Assembly (NCBI RefSeq): GCF_003269035.1
Contig: NZ_QLTK01000023.1
Coordinates: 60,857-124,856 of the forward strand
Source of the DNA: Paraburkholderia bryophila
GTDB lineage: Bacteria; Pseudomonadota; Gammaproteobacteria; Burkholderiales; Burkholderiaceae
Reading direction: 5' to 3'
DNA: 64,000 nt
Positions 45,527 to 54,490 of this stretch are shown here, piece after piece (position 1 is the stretch's first letter; each line of letters opens with the position of its first letter). The notes below the pieces were generated by a model. The model had not been told where the DNA came from and ran no database searches. It saw only the letters and a list, made by a program, of their open reading frames with translations. Made by a program: the position numbers and the translations under genes.

Positions 45527-46555
45527 ATGCCTAAGAAACAAACGCTTTGGGTTACCGCCGCCGACGTCGCGCGCCGCGCCGGTGTGTCGCGCTCCGCCGT
45601 CTCGCGTGCCTTCTCGCCAACCGCGAGCATCGCACCCGAGACACGGCAGCGCGTGATGGAGGCCGCCGGCGCGCTCGGCTATCAGGTCAACCAGATCGCG
45701 CGCGAAATGATCATGCAGCGCAGCAGCATGGTCGGCGTCGTCACGGCGGGTTTCGAAAACCCGTTCCGCGCCAAGCTGCTCTCGCAGATCATCGCCGCGC
45801 TCGGGCGTCAGCAACTCACGCCGCTCGTGATGAACGCGGAAGACCCGGTGCAAATCAAGCATTCGCTGGAAATGCTGCTGAGCTACCGGATCGCCGGCAT
45901 CATCATGACTTCGGCGTCGCCACCGCTCGGCCTTGCTCGCCAGTACCTGGAACGCGAGATTCCGGTGGCGATGATCAACCGCGCGTCGGATCTGCCCGGC
46001 GCGGACGTCGTGGTGAGCGACAATGCCGCCGGCGCCGCGCTGGCCGCGCGCATGCTGATCGACGCGGGGGCAAAGCGGCTTGCCTTCGTCGGCCCGACAA
46101 AAACCAGCTACAACGGCAAATCGCGCCGCACCGGCTTTGTTCGCGCGGTCCAGCGCATCGCCAAAGACGAACCGCGCCTCGTCGATCCGGTTCTGGTTCA
46201 TGCCACGGAAGCCGATACCTATGAATGCGGCGTGGCGGCAGCGCAAGCGGTCCTCAGGCAAAACCCGCGCCCCGACGGCGTGTTCTGTTCGTCGGATCTG
46301 CTGGCACTGGGCTTTCTCGATGCCGCGCGTCAGCATTTCTCGATCCGTGTGCCCGAAGAACTGCGAGTGGTCGGGTTCGACGATATCCCCGCCGCCAGCT
46401 ACGAAAACTATCGGCTCACCACCATCCACCAGGACACCTCCGGCCTGGCCAATGCCGTGGTCGAAATGCTGATCGACCGCATGGAGTCGTTTTCCGGCGC
46501 CTCACGTACGTACGTGGTGCCGGTCACGAGCGTGGTACGTAAAAGCTGCGCCTGA
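45527..46555 (+). CDS. LacI-family transcriptional regulator
   Basis: A protein of 342 residues from the ATG at 45527. The LacI helix-turn-helix is clear: VTAADVARRAGVSRSAVSRA, followed by the hinge helix region QRVMEAAGALGYQVN. The rest is a periplasmic-binding-protein fold (SSMVGVVTAGFENPFRAKLL, VVGFDDIPAASYENYRLTTI). It ends six bases from the 3' end of the convergent ABC ATPase gene, so it is almost certainly the regulator of the sugar-type importer. A matching operator is proposed at 52152-52165. Confidence 0.92.
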   Translation: MPKKQTLWVTAADVARRAGVSRSAVSRAFSPTASIAPETRQRVMEAAGALGYQVNQIAREMIMQRSSMVGVVTAGFENPFRAKLLSQIIAALGRQQLTPLVMNAEDPVQIKHSLEMLLSYRIAGIIMTSASPPLGLARQYLEREIPVAMINRASDLPGADVVVSDNAAGAALAARMLIDAGAKRLAFVGPTKTSYNGKSRRTGFVRAVQRIAKDEPRLVDPVLVHATEADTYECGVAAAQAVLRQNPRPDGVFCSSDLLALGFLDAARQHFSIRVPEELRVVGFDDIPAASYENYRLTTIHQDTSGLANAVVEMLIDRMESFSGASRTYVVPVTSVVRKSCA

Positions 46556-46561
46556 AGCTGC

Positions 46562-47641
46562 TCAATTCACGCGCCGCCCGCTCTGTCCATCGAAAAAATG
46601 GAGCTGCGCGGCCGGCAATCCGACACCGAGTTGCTCGCCAGGCGCCGGACGCTGGCGATACGGCAGGCGCACCACCAGGCTCTGCTTGCCGAGACGGCCG
46701 AACGCGAGATTGTCGGCGCCCAACATCTCGCAGGCGTCGACGGATAAACATATCGGCCGGTCGGTTGTCACCGTCACGTGTTCGGGGCGAATGCCGAGCA
46801 CGCACTCGCGATTCGCTTCGACCTGCACGCCGGCGCCGCTCGCGCCCAGGATCGGAAGGCGCGGCCCGTCGTCGACGTCGAAGTGCTGCCGGTCCCCGCT
46901 CAGACGACCACGCAGCAGATTCATCGCGGGCGCTCCCATAAAACTCGCGACAAACGTACTTTGCGGACGCTCATAGATCTGCTCCGGCGTACCGATCTGC
47001 TCGATCCCGCCTTGATTCAGCACGACGATGCGCTGCGCGAGCGTCATCGCCTCCACCTGGTCGTGCGTGACGTACAGCGAAGTCGTACCCAGCCGCGCGT
47101 GCAAATTGCGAATCTCCGCGCGCATCTGACTGCGCAATTTCGCATCGAGGTTGGACAGCGGTTCGTCGAACAGAAAGAGCGCGGGTTCGCGCACGATCGC
47201 GCGGCCCATGGCGACACGCTGACGTTGACCGCCCGATAACGCGCTCGGCTTGCGTTCGAGCAAGGCGTCGAGCGAGAGCATCCGCGCGGTCGACGCGACG
47301 CGTTCTCGCACCTTGTCCGCCGGCATGCCGCGCATGCGCAGACCGAACGCGATATTCTGTGCGACCGTCATGTGCGGATAGAGCGCGTAGCTCTGAAACA
47401 CCATCGCGACATTACGGTCCTGCGGCGCGATCTGATTGACGACGCGCGAGCCGATCCTGATGTCGCCGGAGGTGATGCTGTCGAGGCCCGCCGTCATTCT
47501 CAACAGGGTCGACTTGCCGCAACCGGACGGCCCGACCAGCACGACGAATTCGCCGTCCGCCACCTCCAGGTCGATATCGCGCAATACCTGCTGCCGGGCG
47601 TGCCGCGTCTTGCAGACCGCACGGAGTGTGAGTGTAGCCAC
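46562..47641 (-). CDS. Sugar-type ABC importer ATPase (MalK/UgpC-like)
   Basis: A protein of 359 residues. It has Walker A GPSGCGKST, Q-loop AMVFQSYALYPHMTV, signature LSGGQRQRVAMGRAI and Walker B LFLFDEPLSNLDA, then a C-terminal OB-type regulatory domain with VLGIRPEHV. The sequence YALYPHMTVAQNIAFGLRMR is the hallmark of MalK/UgpC ATPases that power carbohydrate importers. It is the last gene of the importer operon, after the porin. The substrate is a sugar, polyol or glycerol-phosphate-type compound; nothing in the sequence narrows it. Confidence 0.93.
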   Translation of the reverse strand: MATLTLRAVCKTRHARQQVLRDIDLEVADGEFVVLVGPSGCGKSTLLRMTAGLDSITSGDIRIGSRVVNQIAPQDRNVAMVFQSYALYPHMTVAQNIAFGLRMRGMPADKVRERVASTARMLSLDALLERKPSALSGGQRQRVAMGRAIVREPALFLFDEPLSNLDAKLRSQMRAEIRNLHARLGTTSLYVTHDQVEAMTLAQRIVVLNQGGIEQIGTPEQIYERPQSTFVASFMGAPAMNLLRGRLSGDRQHFDVDDGPRLPILGASGAGVQVEANRECVLGIRPEHVTVTTDRPICLSVDACEMLGADNLAFGRLGKQSLVVRLPYRQRPAPGEQLGVGLPAAQLHFFDGQSGRRVN

Positions 47642-47804
47642 CGTGTATTCCTTGTCGTATTACCATCGCATCGCGCCACGGAGCAAAACCGCCCCCCATG
47701 GCGGCCTCACCTACGTCACGCCGTTTGGCTCGGATTCGCGACGCGGGAGAGGCCTGCACCGCAAAAGACGTCAACGCCGGCCGCCACCGCAGCGGCCTGC
47801 ACGA

Positions 47805-49010
47805 TCAGAAGCGATGCAGAATGCCGACGCCCGCCGTGAACTGCGTGCTCGTCGACGACGGCGAACCGTTGAAGCCGTCGCCGATCGACGCCGTGGCGTC
47901 GATGATCTTCACGCCGTTCGAGCCGATCGTCTTGCCGCTAGCATGTTGATATGCCTCGCCCAGATACAGGCCGGTGCGGGAAGACAGGCTGTAGTACTGC
48001 GTCAGCGAAATCTGATGGTATTGCGCCGAACTGCTGATACCGTTCGACTGCGTCGCGCGCGTATAGCTATAACCGCCCGCGAAATCCCAGCTCACCGTCG
48101 GCTTCCAGTGCAAGACCGCGCCGGCCGTATTGAAGGTCGCCGTGTTCAGAAACGCCGAGCCCACGCCCGGGATGTACTGCACGTTCGAGTACGAGACCGA
48201 CACGTCCCACGCCGGCGAGAACTTGTAGCCGGCCGTCACCGCGACACGCTGCTGCGCTTGCGCCGTCACGTAGCCGTTGTTGATGGCGGAAATGCCGGGC
48301 TGGCCACCGGAGTTCGTCGTCGAGTCCGTTCCCCACGCGCCGCCACCGACCGTCGAATTGTTGACGCGCTGGAAGCCCGCCGCAATCCCGAACGGTCCAT
48401 TCAGATACTGGATCGCCGCGCTCCAGGTCGAGCCGCGATTGGTGCTGCCCGCCACGCCGCCGAGCGCATACGAACCGCTCACCGTAAAGCCGTAGAACTT
48501 CGGCGAGGTGTAGACCAGCGAGTTGTTCGCGCGAATGGTCGTGTCGAGCGAATCGAGATCGCCCGGATGCGCGCCGAAGAATCCGGTCAGATAGGTCGTC
48601 GGGCTATAAGGCGAAAGCAGCGTGTAGTAGGCCGTATATTGGCGACCCGCCGTCAACGTACCGTAGGCCGGATTCGTCAGACCGACCCATTCCTGGCGCG
48701 TGAACATGCCGCCCGTGAATTGCGATTGACCGTTCTGGCTATTCACGCCGGCTTCGAGCTGAAAAATCGCCTTCGAGCCGCCGCCGAGATCTTCGCTGCC
48801 CTTCAGGCCGAACCGGCTGCCGGCCCATGCGCCGTTCGACGCCGTGATCGCCGAATGGCCACCCGTCGTCGAACCGCGCGACGTGCTGCTGTTCTGATAG
48901 ACGAGGCCGTTATCGATTACCCCGTAGAGCGTGACGCTGCTTTGCGCGTGAGCCGCCGTGGTCGCGACGAGGCCTGCGGCCGCCAGCACGACCGCCAAAT
49001 GCTTGTTCAT
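47805..49010 (-). CDS. Gram-negative trimeric porin (OmpC-like, Burkholderia type)
   Basis: A protein of 401 residues from the ATG at 49010. A signal peptide ends in AAHAQ, followed by SSVTLYGVIDNGLVYQN, the standard start of betaproteobacterial porins. SRFGLKGSEDLGGGSKAIFQLE is the conserved second-strand region, and the protein ends in GILHRF with a terminal Phe. It lies between the permease and ATPase genes of the importer operon, so it probably gives the substrate passage through the outer membrane. A palindrome at 49059-49071 lies just upstream and may allow separate control. Confidence 0.92.
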   Translation of the reverse strand: MNKHLAVVLAAAGLVATTAAHAQSSVTLYGVIDNGLVYQNSSTSRGSTTGGHSAITASNGAWAGSRFGLKGSEDLGGGSKAIFQLEAGVNSQNGQSQFTGGMFTRQEWVGLTNPAYGTLTAGRQYTAYYTLLSPYSPTTYLTGFFGAHPGDLDSLDTTIRANNSLVYTSPKFYGFTVSGSYALGGVAGSTNRGSTWSAAIQYLNGPFGIAAGFQRVNNSTVGGGAWGTDSTTNSGGQPGISAINNGYVTAQAQQRVAVTAGYKFSPAWDVSVSYSNVQYIPGVGSAFLNTATFNTAGAVLHWKPTVSWDFAGGYSYTRATQSNGISSSAQYHQISLTQYYSLSSRTGLYLGEAYQHASGKTIGSNGVKIIDATASIGDGFNGSPSSTSTQFTAGVGILHRF

Positions 49011-49058
49011 TTTCGTGGATCTCCAGATGGTAGGTAGACGAGCGCGAAGCACCCGGTA

Positions 49059-49071
49059 CATTGACAATGTC
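49059..49071. promoter_or_regulatory. Palindrome upstream of the porin
   Basis: ACATTG-A-CAATGT is a perfect 13-base palindrome 48 bases before the porin start. It lies in the 110-base gap between permease and porin genes, where a secondary promoter or operator would be expected. It does not match the LacI-type central CG pattern. Confidence 0.3.
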
Positions 49072-49120
49072 ACCCGACGCAGGCGCCATCGACCAGCGCG
49101 TGCCGCCTGCTTTATTTGCT

Positions 49121-49972
49121 TTACTTCAGCCCTCCGGAAAAACCGCGCAGCAGATAACGCTGCACGTATCCGGCGACGGCCAGGGTCGGCAGCGAAGCGA
49201 TCATGCCGACGCTCATCAGATCGCCCCAGTCGATGCCGTTTTCAGTGACGTAGCCCGCCACCGCGAGCGGCAACGTAAAGCGGCTCGGCGTGCTGAGAAA
49301 CAGCAACGCCAGCAGAAACTCGTTCCACGCCGCGATCAGCACGAAGATCGCGGTCGCGACGAGCCCCGGCGCGCACAACGGCAGCACGATATAAACGAGC
49401 CGCTGGATCAGACCGGCGCCGTCCAGGCTGGCCGCCTCCTCGTAGTCGATCGGCACTTCGCGCACGAACGAAAGCAGCATCCAGATCGACAAAGGCAGCG
49501 TGTACACCTGGTAGGCGAGCATCAAACCGAACTCGGAATCGAGCAGATGCAGGTTCTTGGCGAGCGTGAACAACGGCACCGCCACGGTGATCGGCGGCAT
49601 CAGCTTGACCGCCAGCACCAGCATCAAGAACAGCAGATCGAGGCGCGCCGGAAAGCGCATGCGCACGAGTGCATAAGCGGCCGGAAAGGCGAGCGCGAGC
49701 GACAGCACGGTCGTCCCGCAACTGACCAGCACCGAGTTCAGCAACTGCCGGCCGATCCCGCTCGCCCATACCGTTTCGAAGTGCTGCAAAGTCGGCACAT
49801 GCGGCCACAGCAACAACGGATGATCGAGGCGTTCGAGCGTCGGCGTGAATGCGGCGCCGATCATCCAGACACAAGGCAGCAGCAACAGGATCAACGCGAT
49901 GGCCCGCAACAGCCAGAGCGCGGCCTGCCGGCCCACAGGACGCAACGCGGAAGACGACGTAGCGGTGTTCAT
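49121..49972 (-). CDS. Carbohydrate ABC importer permease (MalG-like)
   Basis: A protein of 283 residues from the ATG at 49972, overlapping the preceding stop by four bases. Six hydrophobic helices are visible. The EAA loop is YEEAASLDGAGLIQRLVYIVLP in the family position (EAAxxDGA.......LP). The C-terminal FSGGLK is common in MalG-type permeases (VAGLTxGAVKG region). It pairs with the upstream permease to form the channel. Confidence 0.92.
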   Translation of the reverse strand: MNTATSSSALRPVGRQAALWLLRAIALILLLLPCVWMIGAAFTPTLERLDHPLLLWPHVPTLQHFETVWASGIGRQLLNSVLVSCGTTVLSLALAFPAAYALVRMRFPARLDLLFLMLVLAVKLMPPITVAVPLFTLAKNLHLLDSEFGLMLAYQVYTLPLSIWMLLSFVREVPIDYEEAASLDGAGLIQRLVYIVLPLCAPGLVATAIFVLIAAWNEFLLALLFLSTPSRFTLPLAVAGYVTENGIDWGDLMSVGMIASLPTLAVAGYVQRYLLRGFSGGLK

Positions 49973-50841
49973 CGCGCACCCGCCTTGCGGATCGACAGCC
50001 ACACGTTGGCCGACACCAGCACCGCCGAGATCAGCAGCATCAGCACCGACGCGGCACTGGCTGGCCCGACGTTGAAGAAGCGGAAACCCGTGTCGTAGAT
50101 ATAGGTGGACAGCGTCTGCGTGGCATTGCCGGGACCGCCGCCCGTCAGCGCATAGACCTTGTCGAACAGCTTGAAGGTGTCGATCGAACGCAGCAGCATG
50201 GCGAGGACGATCTGCGGAACGATCAGCGGCAACGTGATATGACGCAGGCATTGCCACTCGCTCGCGCCGTCGGTGCGAGCCGCTTCATACAGCTCCGGCG
50301 CGATGGATTGCAAGCCGGCGAGAATGATCAGAAAGGCCATGGGCGTCCATTGCCAGACATCCACCAGAATCAGCGACCAGATCGCGAGATGCGGATCGGA
50401 CAGCCATTGCACGCCGGGCAGATCGAACACCGCCAGCAGCGCGTTCAGAAACCCGCTGTAGTTCAGCCAGTTGCGCCAGATGGCCGAGCACACCAGGGTG
50501 GACAGCATCATCGGCAGAATCGCGAGCGGAATGATGAAGCGGCGGCCGGCAAACGCGCGGGAGAACAACAACGCCAGTGCGCCGCCGAGCGCGACTTCGA
50601 TCACCGACGCCGCGACCGTGAACTGCAGCGTATTGGCGAAGCTCGCGGAAAACTCGCTATCGCCGAGCACCGCGCGATAATTTTCCAGTCCGGTAAAGAT
50701 GCGATGGCCCGACGCATAGTCGACGTTGAAGAAAGAGTCGATCAGTACGCGCAGTACCGGATACAGCGCAAGCACGCCGAGCACCAGCAAAGCGGGACCC
50801 ACCAGCAGGACCAGTGGCAGATAGCGGCGCACGGCGTTCAT
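49969..50841 (-). CDS. Carbohydrate ABC importer permease (MalF-like)
   Basis: A protein of 290 residues with six membrane helices. The EAA loop is ELYEAARTDGASEWQCLRHI, followed by TLPLIVPQIVLAMLLR. The C-terminal GGPGNATQTLSTYIYDTGF is typical of UgpA/MalF-type permeases. The start is 30 bases after the binding-protein gene. The stop overlaps the next permease start (ATGA). Confidence 0.92.
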   Translation of the reverse strand: MNAVRRYLPLVLLVGPALLVLGVLALYPVLRVLIDSFFNVDYASGHRIFTGLENYRAVLGDSEFSASFANTLQFTVAASVIEVALGGALALLFSRAFAGRRFIIPLAILPMMLSTLVCSAIWRNWLNYSGFLNALLAVFDLPGVQWLSDPHLAIWSLILVDVWQWTPMAFLIILAGLQSIAPELYEAARTDGASEWQCLRHITLPLIVPQIVLAMLLRSIDTFKLFDKVYALTGGGPGNATQTLSTYIYDTGFRFFNVGPASAASVLMLLISAVLVSANVWLSIRKAGAR

Positions 50842-50871
50842 GGCATGGAATAGATCGGCGGGACGACGGGG

Positions 50872-52110
50872 TTATTGGGCCGCGGCGGCAAGCGCCGGCG
50901 TGATCTTCCGCGCGGCCTGATGCAAGGCGGCGTCCGGCGCGAGCTGGCCGGTCAGCACCAGTTGCAATGCGTCGCCGAGAATGCTTTCGATCTGCTGCCA
51001 GTCCTTCACACGCGGACGGGCCCGGCCGGCTTCGAGCGCCTTGAGCTGATCCGGATACCAGCGGAATTGCTTCACCAGCGCCGCATCGTCGAACACGCTT
51101 TTACGGGTCGGCGGAATACCCATCGCGGCCAGCCGAGTTTGTGTATCGCGGTTGGTCAGATAGGCCAGGAATTCTTGTGCGAGCGCGGCGTGGGGTGCGT
51201 CTTTCGGAATCGCCATCTGCCAGATACCGAGCATCGGCGACGGTCCCTTCACCTGGCCGGGCGGCGCTTGCAGCGCGACTTCGCCGACCACGCGCGACTG
51301 CTTCGGGTCGTCGAGCGCGGGAATCCACGCCGGCCAGACTTCCAGCGCCTGTGCCGCCGCACCCTTTTGCAAGGCGTCGCGCACTTCGGCTGCGCCGTAG
51401 ACCGCGACCTCCTTCGGCGCGTTGTTCTTCAGCGCGACGAACATTTTCAATGCGCTCAGCGCTTGCGGGGAATCGATCGTCACCTTACCGCCCTGATCGA
51501 TCACGTCGCCGCCGTACGCCCACAGAATCGGCAGGAAACCGGTCACGACCGGGTTGCCCTTCGCGCCGCGAAACACCACGCCGGACACGTCCTTATCCGC
51601 CGCGCCGGTGGTCTGCGCGATCTTCAGCACGTCGTCCCAGTTGCGCGGCGGCTGCAGCTTGTATTTCGCCAGCAAGTCCTTCCTGTAGGCGAACATTTCG
51701 ACGTTGCCCACCACCGGCAGCGCGTACAAACCGCCCGACGGCGCGCGGCCGAGCGCGACGGTCGAGGCGACCATGTCCGCATCGGCGAGGTTCGCCGGCA
51801 GCGGCTTGAGCCAGCCGTTCGACATGAATTCGGGCGACCACGTGTCGTCCATCATCACCAGATCGAAGGCGCCGGTGCCTTCGCGCATCGACAGTTTGAG
51901 CTTCTGGTAGAGGTTCGCATTGGGCAGCTTCAGCAGTTCGATATCCGTGCCGGGGTGCAGTTTCGTGAAGCCGGCGACGGCGTCCGCCAGGCCGCGTCCG
52001 TAGATGTCGTCGCGGCCGGCGATCACGAGATCGGCTGCGCCGGCGCTCGACGCTGCGATGGATAAGGCGACGGCAACGGATACGGCGCGCAGGCTGCTGA
52101 ACAGTTTCAT
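50872..52110 (-). CDS. Periplasmic sugar-binding protein of the ABC importer
   Basis: A protein of 412 residues with a signal peptide (residues 1-25, ending SSAGA). It has the family 1 solute-binding plan: VAGFTKLHPGTDIELLKL, GAFDLVMMDDTWSPEFMSNG, and YALPVVGNVEMFAYRKDLLA, followed by LAQEFLAYLTNRDTQTRLA. GAGAGAT precedes the ATG. It is the first gene of the unit binding protein, permease, permease, porin, ATPase. A LacI-type palindrome lies about 42 bases before the start. Confidence 0.92.
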   Translation of the reverse strand: MKLFSSLRAVSVAVALSIAASSAGAADLVIAGRDDIYGRGLADAVAGFTKLHPGTDIELLKLPNANLYQKLKLSMREGTGAFDLVMMDDTWSPEFMSNGWLKPLPANLADADMVASTVALGRAPSGGLYALPVVGNVEMFAYRKDLLAKYKLQPPRNWDDVLKIAQTTGAADKDVSGVVFRGAKGNPVVTGFLPILWAYGGDVIDQGGKVTIDSPQALSALKMFVALKNNAPKEVAVYGAAEVRDALQKGAAAQALEVWPAWIPALDDPKQSRVVGEVALQAPPGQVKGPSPMLGIWQMAIPKDAPHAALAQEFLAYLTNRDTQTRLAAMGIPPTRKSVFDDAALVKQFRWYPDQLKALEAGRARPRVKDWQQIESILGDALQLVLTGQLAPDAALHQAARKITPALAAAAQ

Positions 52111-52151
52111 GCGATCTCTCGGTGAAGAAACGGAAGTCGGGGCGGGTTGAT

Positions 52152-52165
52152 TGCAACCGTGTGCA
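52152..52165. promoter_or_regulatory. Candidate LacI-family operator upstream of the ABC importer
   Basis: TGCAACCGTGTGCA sits within TTGCAACCGTGTGCAA (52151-52166), an inverted repeat of TTGCA/TGCAA with a central CG. It differs at one position from the pattern TGNAANCGNTNNCA that I expect for LacI/GalR proteins. It is 42-55 bases upstream of the binding-protein start, a position from which it could block transcription. The regulator would be the LacI gene at 45527-46555. Confidence 0.45.
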
Positions 52166-52410
52166 ACGTCACGTACAAATATCTATCGATGCACGGGCGC
52201 CATTCTGGCTGTGGATCGTTAAAGATTTGTGGCAAGGGAATGGAAAGGTGCCGGCCGGTCGCTGAGGCGACACAACGCGAGCACGGTTTCGCCTTGTGCG
52301 CCAAACAGACGTGGGGCAGCAAATCGGGAGCTCGAGGGACGGACGGCGGCTCGCGTCGACGAATCAGACCAAGCCGTATAACAGCGGTGCGGTGAAGACC
52401 TTAGAGCAAA

Positions 52411-52446
52411 GTCGGCGCGCCAGGCGATAACGCCAGGCGCGCCGAC
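52411..52446 (-). terminator. Hairpin terminator at the end of the peptide-modification cassette
   Basis: Arms GTCGGCGCGCCAGGCG and CGCCAGGCGCGCCGAC pair over 16 positions with a single A-A mismatch around the loop ATAA. The hairpin starts 20 bases after the stop of the WIP-repeat gene. On the minus strand it is followed by TTTGCTCTAAGG, only a short T-run, so termination may be partial. Confidence 0.7.
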
Positions 52447-52465
52447 AGGAAGGCAGACGAATCAG

Positions 52466-52903
52466 TTAGCCGATGTTCCGCCCGGACGGCACATAGTCGA
52501 TGATGATCTGCGGAACCGTCACGACTTTAGATGCGTTGAATGCAAACTTCTTGAACGTCGCCGGATCTGGAATCCATTGCTTGGTGCCGTTCGACACCAG
52601 ATACTCCTGCGGCGCGCCATTGCCTTTGGCCAGCACCGCGCCCGACGTGAGAGCGGGACCGCGCGGCACGTTGTCGACCAGATAGTCGCTCACCACGACA
52701 CCGTTCCACGAAGCGAACAGATTGTTGTACGTCTCCGGATTGGGAATCCACTGCAACTCGCCATTCAGCACCAGATAAATGGGGCCGCCCGTGCTGGCGA
52801 TGACGCGTTCGCCGTCATACTTGCGCCAATCGACGGCAAGCGATTCCTTGACCTGGTTTTCCGGCGCGATGACGCGTTCTTTCTCAAGCGTTTGTGTCGA
52901 CAT
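52466..52903 (-). CDS. Protein with two WIP[ND]P repeats, last gene of the radical SAM cassette
   Basis: A protein of 145 residues from the ATG at 52903, preceded by CGGAG. After a charged N-terminal 35 residues come two similar units: residues 42-81 (IYLVLNGELQWIPNPETYNN) and residues 101-141 (YLVSNGTKQWIPDPATFKKF). Each has a short beta-like segment YLV-NG--QWIP[ND]P-T[YF] followed by a V-rich stretch ending VPxG. No signal peptide, membrane helix or cysteine is present. I do not recognise a named family. Its place directly after the maturase suggests it is a partner, binding module or substrate of the same system. Confidence 0.75.
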   Translation of the reverse strand: MSTQTLEKERVIAPENQVKESLAVDWRKYDGERVIASTGGPIYLVLNGELQWIPNPETYNNLFASWNGVVVSDYLVDNVPRGPALTSGAVLAKGNGAPQEYLVSNGTKQWIPDPATFKKFAFNASKVVTVPQIIIDYVPSGRNIG

Positions 52904-53029
52904 AATGATCTCCGATTGTGATGCGTTGAAAGAGTGAATCCAACATGCCAATCTTTACTTCTGTCTCGACCAACGGAACATCTCTCGCCTTGTCCCAGGC
53001 GTGTCTTTGCAACTTTTCGTACGGTGCTA

Positions 53030-54490
53030 TCAACCGGCCGGTTGACCCAGCAAGTGTTCGAGATTACTGATCAAGGCCCGGCGGTATTGCGCCTGTTCTT
53101 CATAGATTCGTGCCGAAGCCGCGATATCCTCGCTGCAATGCGGACAGGTTTGCTCGTGCGCGTGAACGTAGCCATTGCAGTTACGGCACAGCTCCAGTTT
53201 CGCCGGCACACGGCCCACTTCCGGCGCGCGCTTGCCTTTGTTCTTCCACGTCAGTTCGATGGTTTGCCCCGAACGGACGATGCTCGCCACCGGCGTGCCG
53301 TCCGCTATCTTCTCGGTCACCAGATCGAAGCGCCCCACCGCAAACGAGGTGGCGCCGGCTTCCTCGACTTTGACGATGCGCTCGCGCAGCCCCTGTTTCT
53401 GCAGTTCGATCACACGGTAGTGGCAATACGGATTGTTGCCGGGCTTGCCGAGCAATGAATGCGACGTCCATGTGCAGCCGCCGCGGCATACATCCGCGTA
53501 ATAGCAGGTGCGGCAGAAGCCCCACAGGTCGTCCACCGAGCGCAGCCGGCCGAAATGGATGGCTTCGCTCGTCCGCCAGATTTCTTCCAGCGAGAGATCG
53601 CGCACGTTGCCGCCGGCAAAGCCGACTGTCGCCAGCGACGGACATCCCTTGACCGTGCCGTCCGCCTCCAGCGCGATCACCTGTTGCCCCGCGCTACAGC
53701 CGGTCCAATGCACGCGCTCGTCGCCGAAACCGCGCCACAAGTGTTCATAGGGACCGTAGTAGCCGATGTTATTGCCCACGTTCATCAACAAGCCGTGGCT
53801 CAAACCGCGTCGATAGAGGCTCGCCAGCAGCGGCATCAGTTCCTGCAACTGGTACGGCTGCAGCAGTAGTTCGTCGTTATCGGCGGCGTTGCCCATCGCC
53901 ACCGTCAGTTGAATCTGCCAGTGGGTCGCGCCGAGTTCGATGATGGTGTCCATCAGCGCCGGCAGATCCGGCAGGGTCAGCGCGCCGATCTGCGTGTTGA
54001 CGCTGGTGGCGAGACCGGCGGCACGGGCACGCTTGAGCGTGTCGATTGCCTTGCCGAACGAGCCGGGAACGTTGCGTACCTTGTCGTGCAGCGGCGCCAT
54101 CCCGTCGAGCGACACGCCCACCCCGTTCAGCCCCGCTTCGACGGCTTGCGCGAGCCGCGCCGGATTCAGATTGCGGCCGCCGGTTTGAATCGCGCAGTAC
54201 ATGCCGTGCGAACGGATCGCCTCGATCAGTTGAATCCAGTCCTTGCGCAGATAAGCTTCGCCGCCGATCAGCGACACCTCGCGAGTGCCGAGGCGGGCCA
54301 GCGACTCGATCACTTCCAGACACTCTTCGGTATTCAGTTCGTTGGGGCGGCGGCGACCGGCGCGCGAACCGCAATGCAGACACTTCAGATCGCAGGCCAG
54401 CGTAATTTCCCACACCACATGCACGGGAACGAAGCGCTGAAAGTCGTCGTCGCGCAAATAGCGGGCAGGCTGCTGACTGGTCTCGAGCAT
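53030..54490 (-). CDS. Radical SAM/SPASM peptide maturase with C-terminal zinc ribbon
   Basis: A protein of 486 residues from the ATG at 54490, preceded by AAAGGGAAG. The radical SAM motif is C33-x3-C37-x2-C40 (ITLACDLKCLHC), followed by the SAM-contact GGE at 77-79 and SLDG at 127-130. The SPASM domain supplies seven cysteines: C265, C283, C326, C329, C335, C339 and C356. Such enzymes modify ribosomal peptides, for example by thioether or C-C bonds. The last ~55 residues add a CxxC-x10-CxxC zinc ribbon (C435, C438, C449, C452), which is not part of the core fold. Upstream on the same strand are three proteins with a shared GDL-motif domain, the likely substrates. I recall a family named for GDL-motif peptide-associated maturases; this was not checked. 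Confidence 0.88.
   Translation of the reverse strand: MLETSQQPARYLRDDDFQRFVPVHVVWEITLACDLKCLHCGSRAGRRRPNELNTEECLEVIESLARLGTREVSLIGGEAYLRKDWIQLIEAIRSHGMYCAIQTGGRNLNPARLAQAVEAGLNGVGVSLDGMAPLHDKVRNVPGSFGKAIDTLKRARAAGLATSVNTQIGALTLPDLPALMDTIIELGATHWQIQLTVAMGNAADNDELLLQPYQLQELMPLLASLYRRGLSHGLLMNVGNNIGYYGPYEHLWRGFGDERVHWTGCSAGQQVIALEADGTVKGCPSLATVGFAGGNVRDLSLEEIWRTSEAIHFGRLRSVDDLWGFCRTCYYADVCRGGCTWTSHSLLGKPGNNPYCHYRVIELQKQGLRERIVKVEEAGATSFAVGRFDLVTEKIADGTPVASIVRSGQTIELTWKNKGKRAPEVGRVPAKLELCRNCNGYVHAHEQTCPHCSEDIAASARIYEEQAQYRRALISNLEHLLGQPAG

Larger units (their letters stand above)
52111..52465. other. 355-base gap between the peptide-modification cassette and the ABC importer
   Basis: No gene is seen. 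The right part holds the hairpin terminator (52411-52446) of the peptide-modification cassette. The left part must hold the promoter of the ABC importer; it contains the LacI-type palindrome at 52152-52165 and a relatively AT-rich stretch around 52175-52225 (ACGTACAAATATCTATCGAT), which is where the importer's promoter is expected. Confidence 0.5.
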
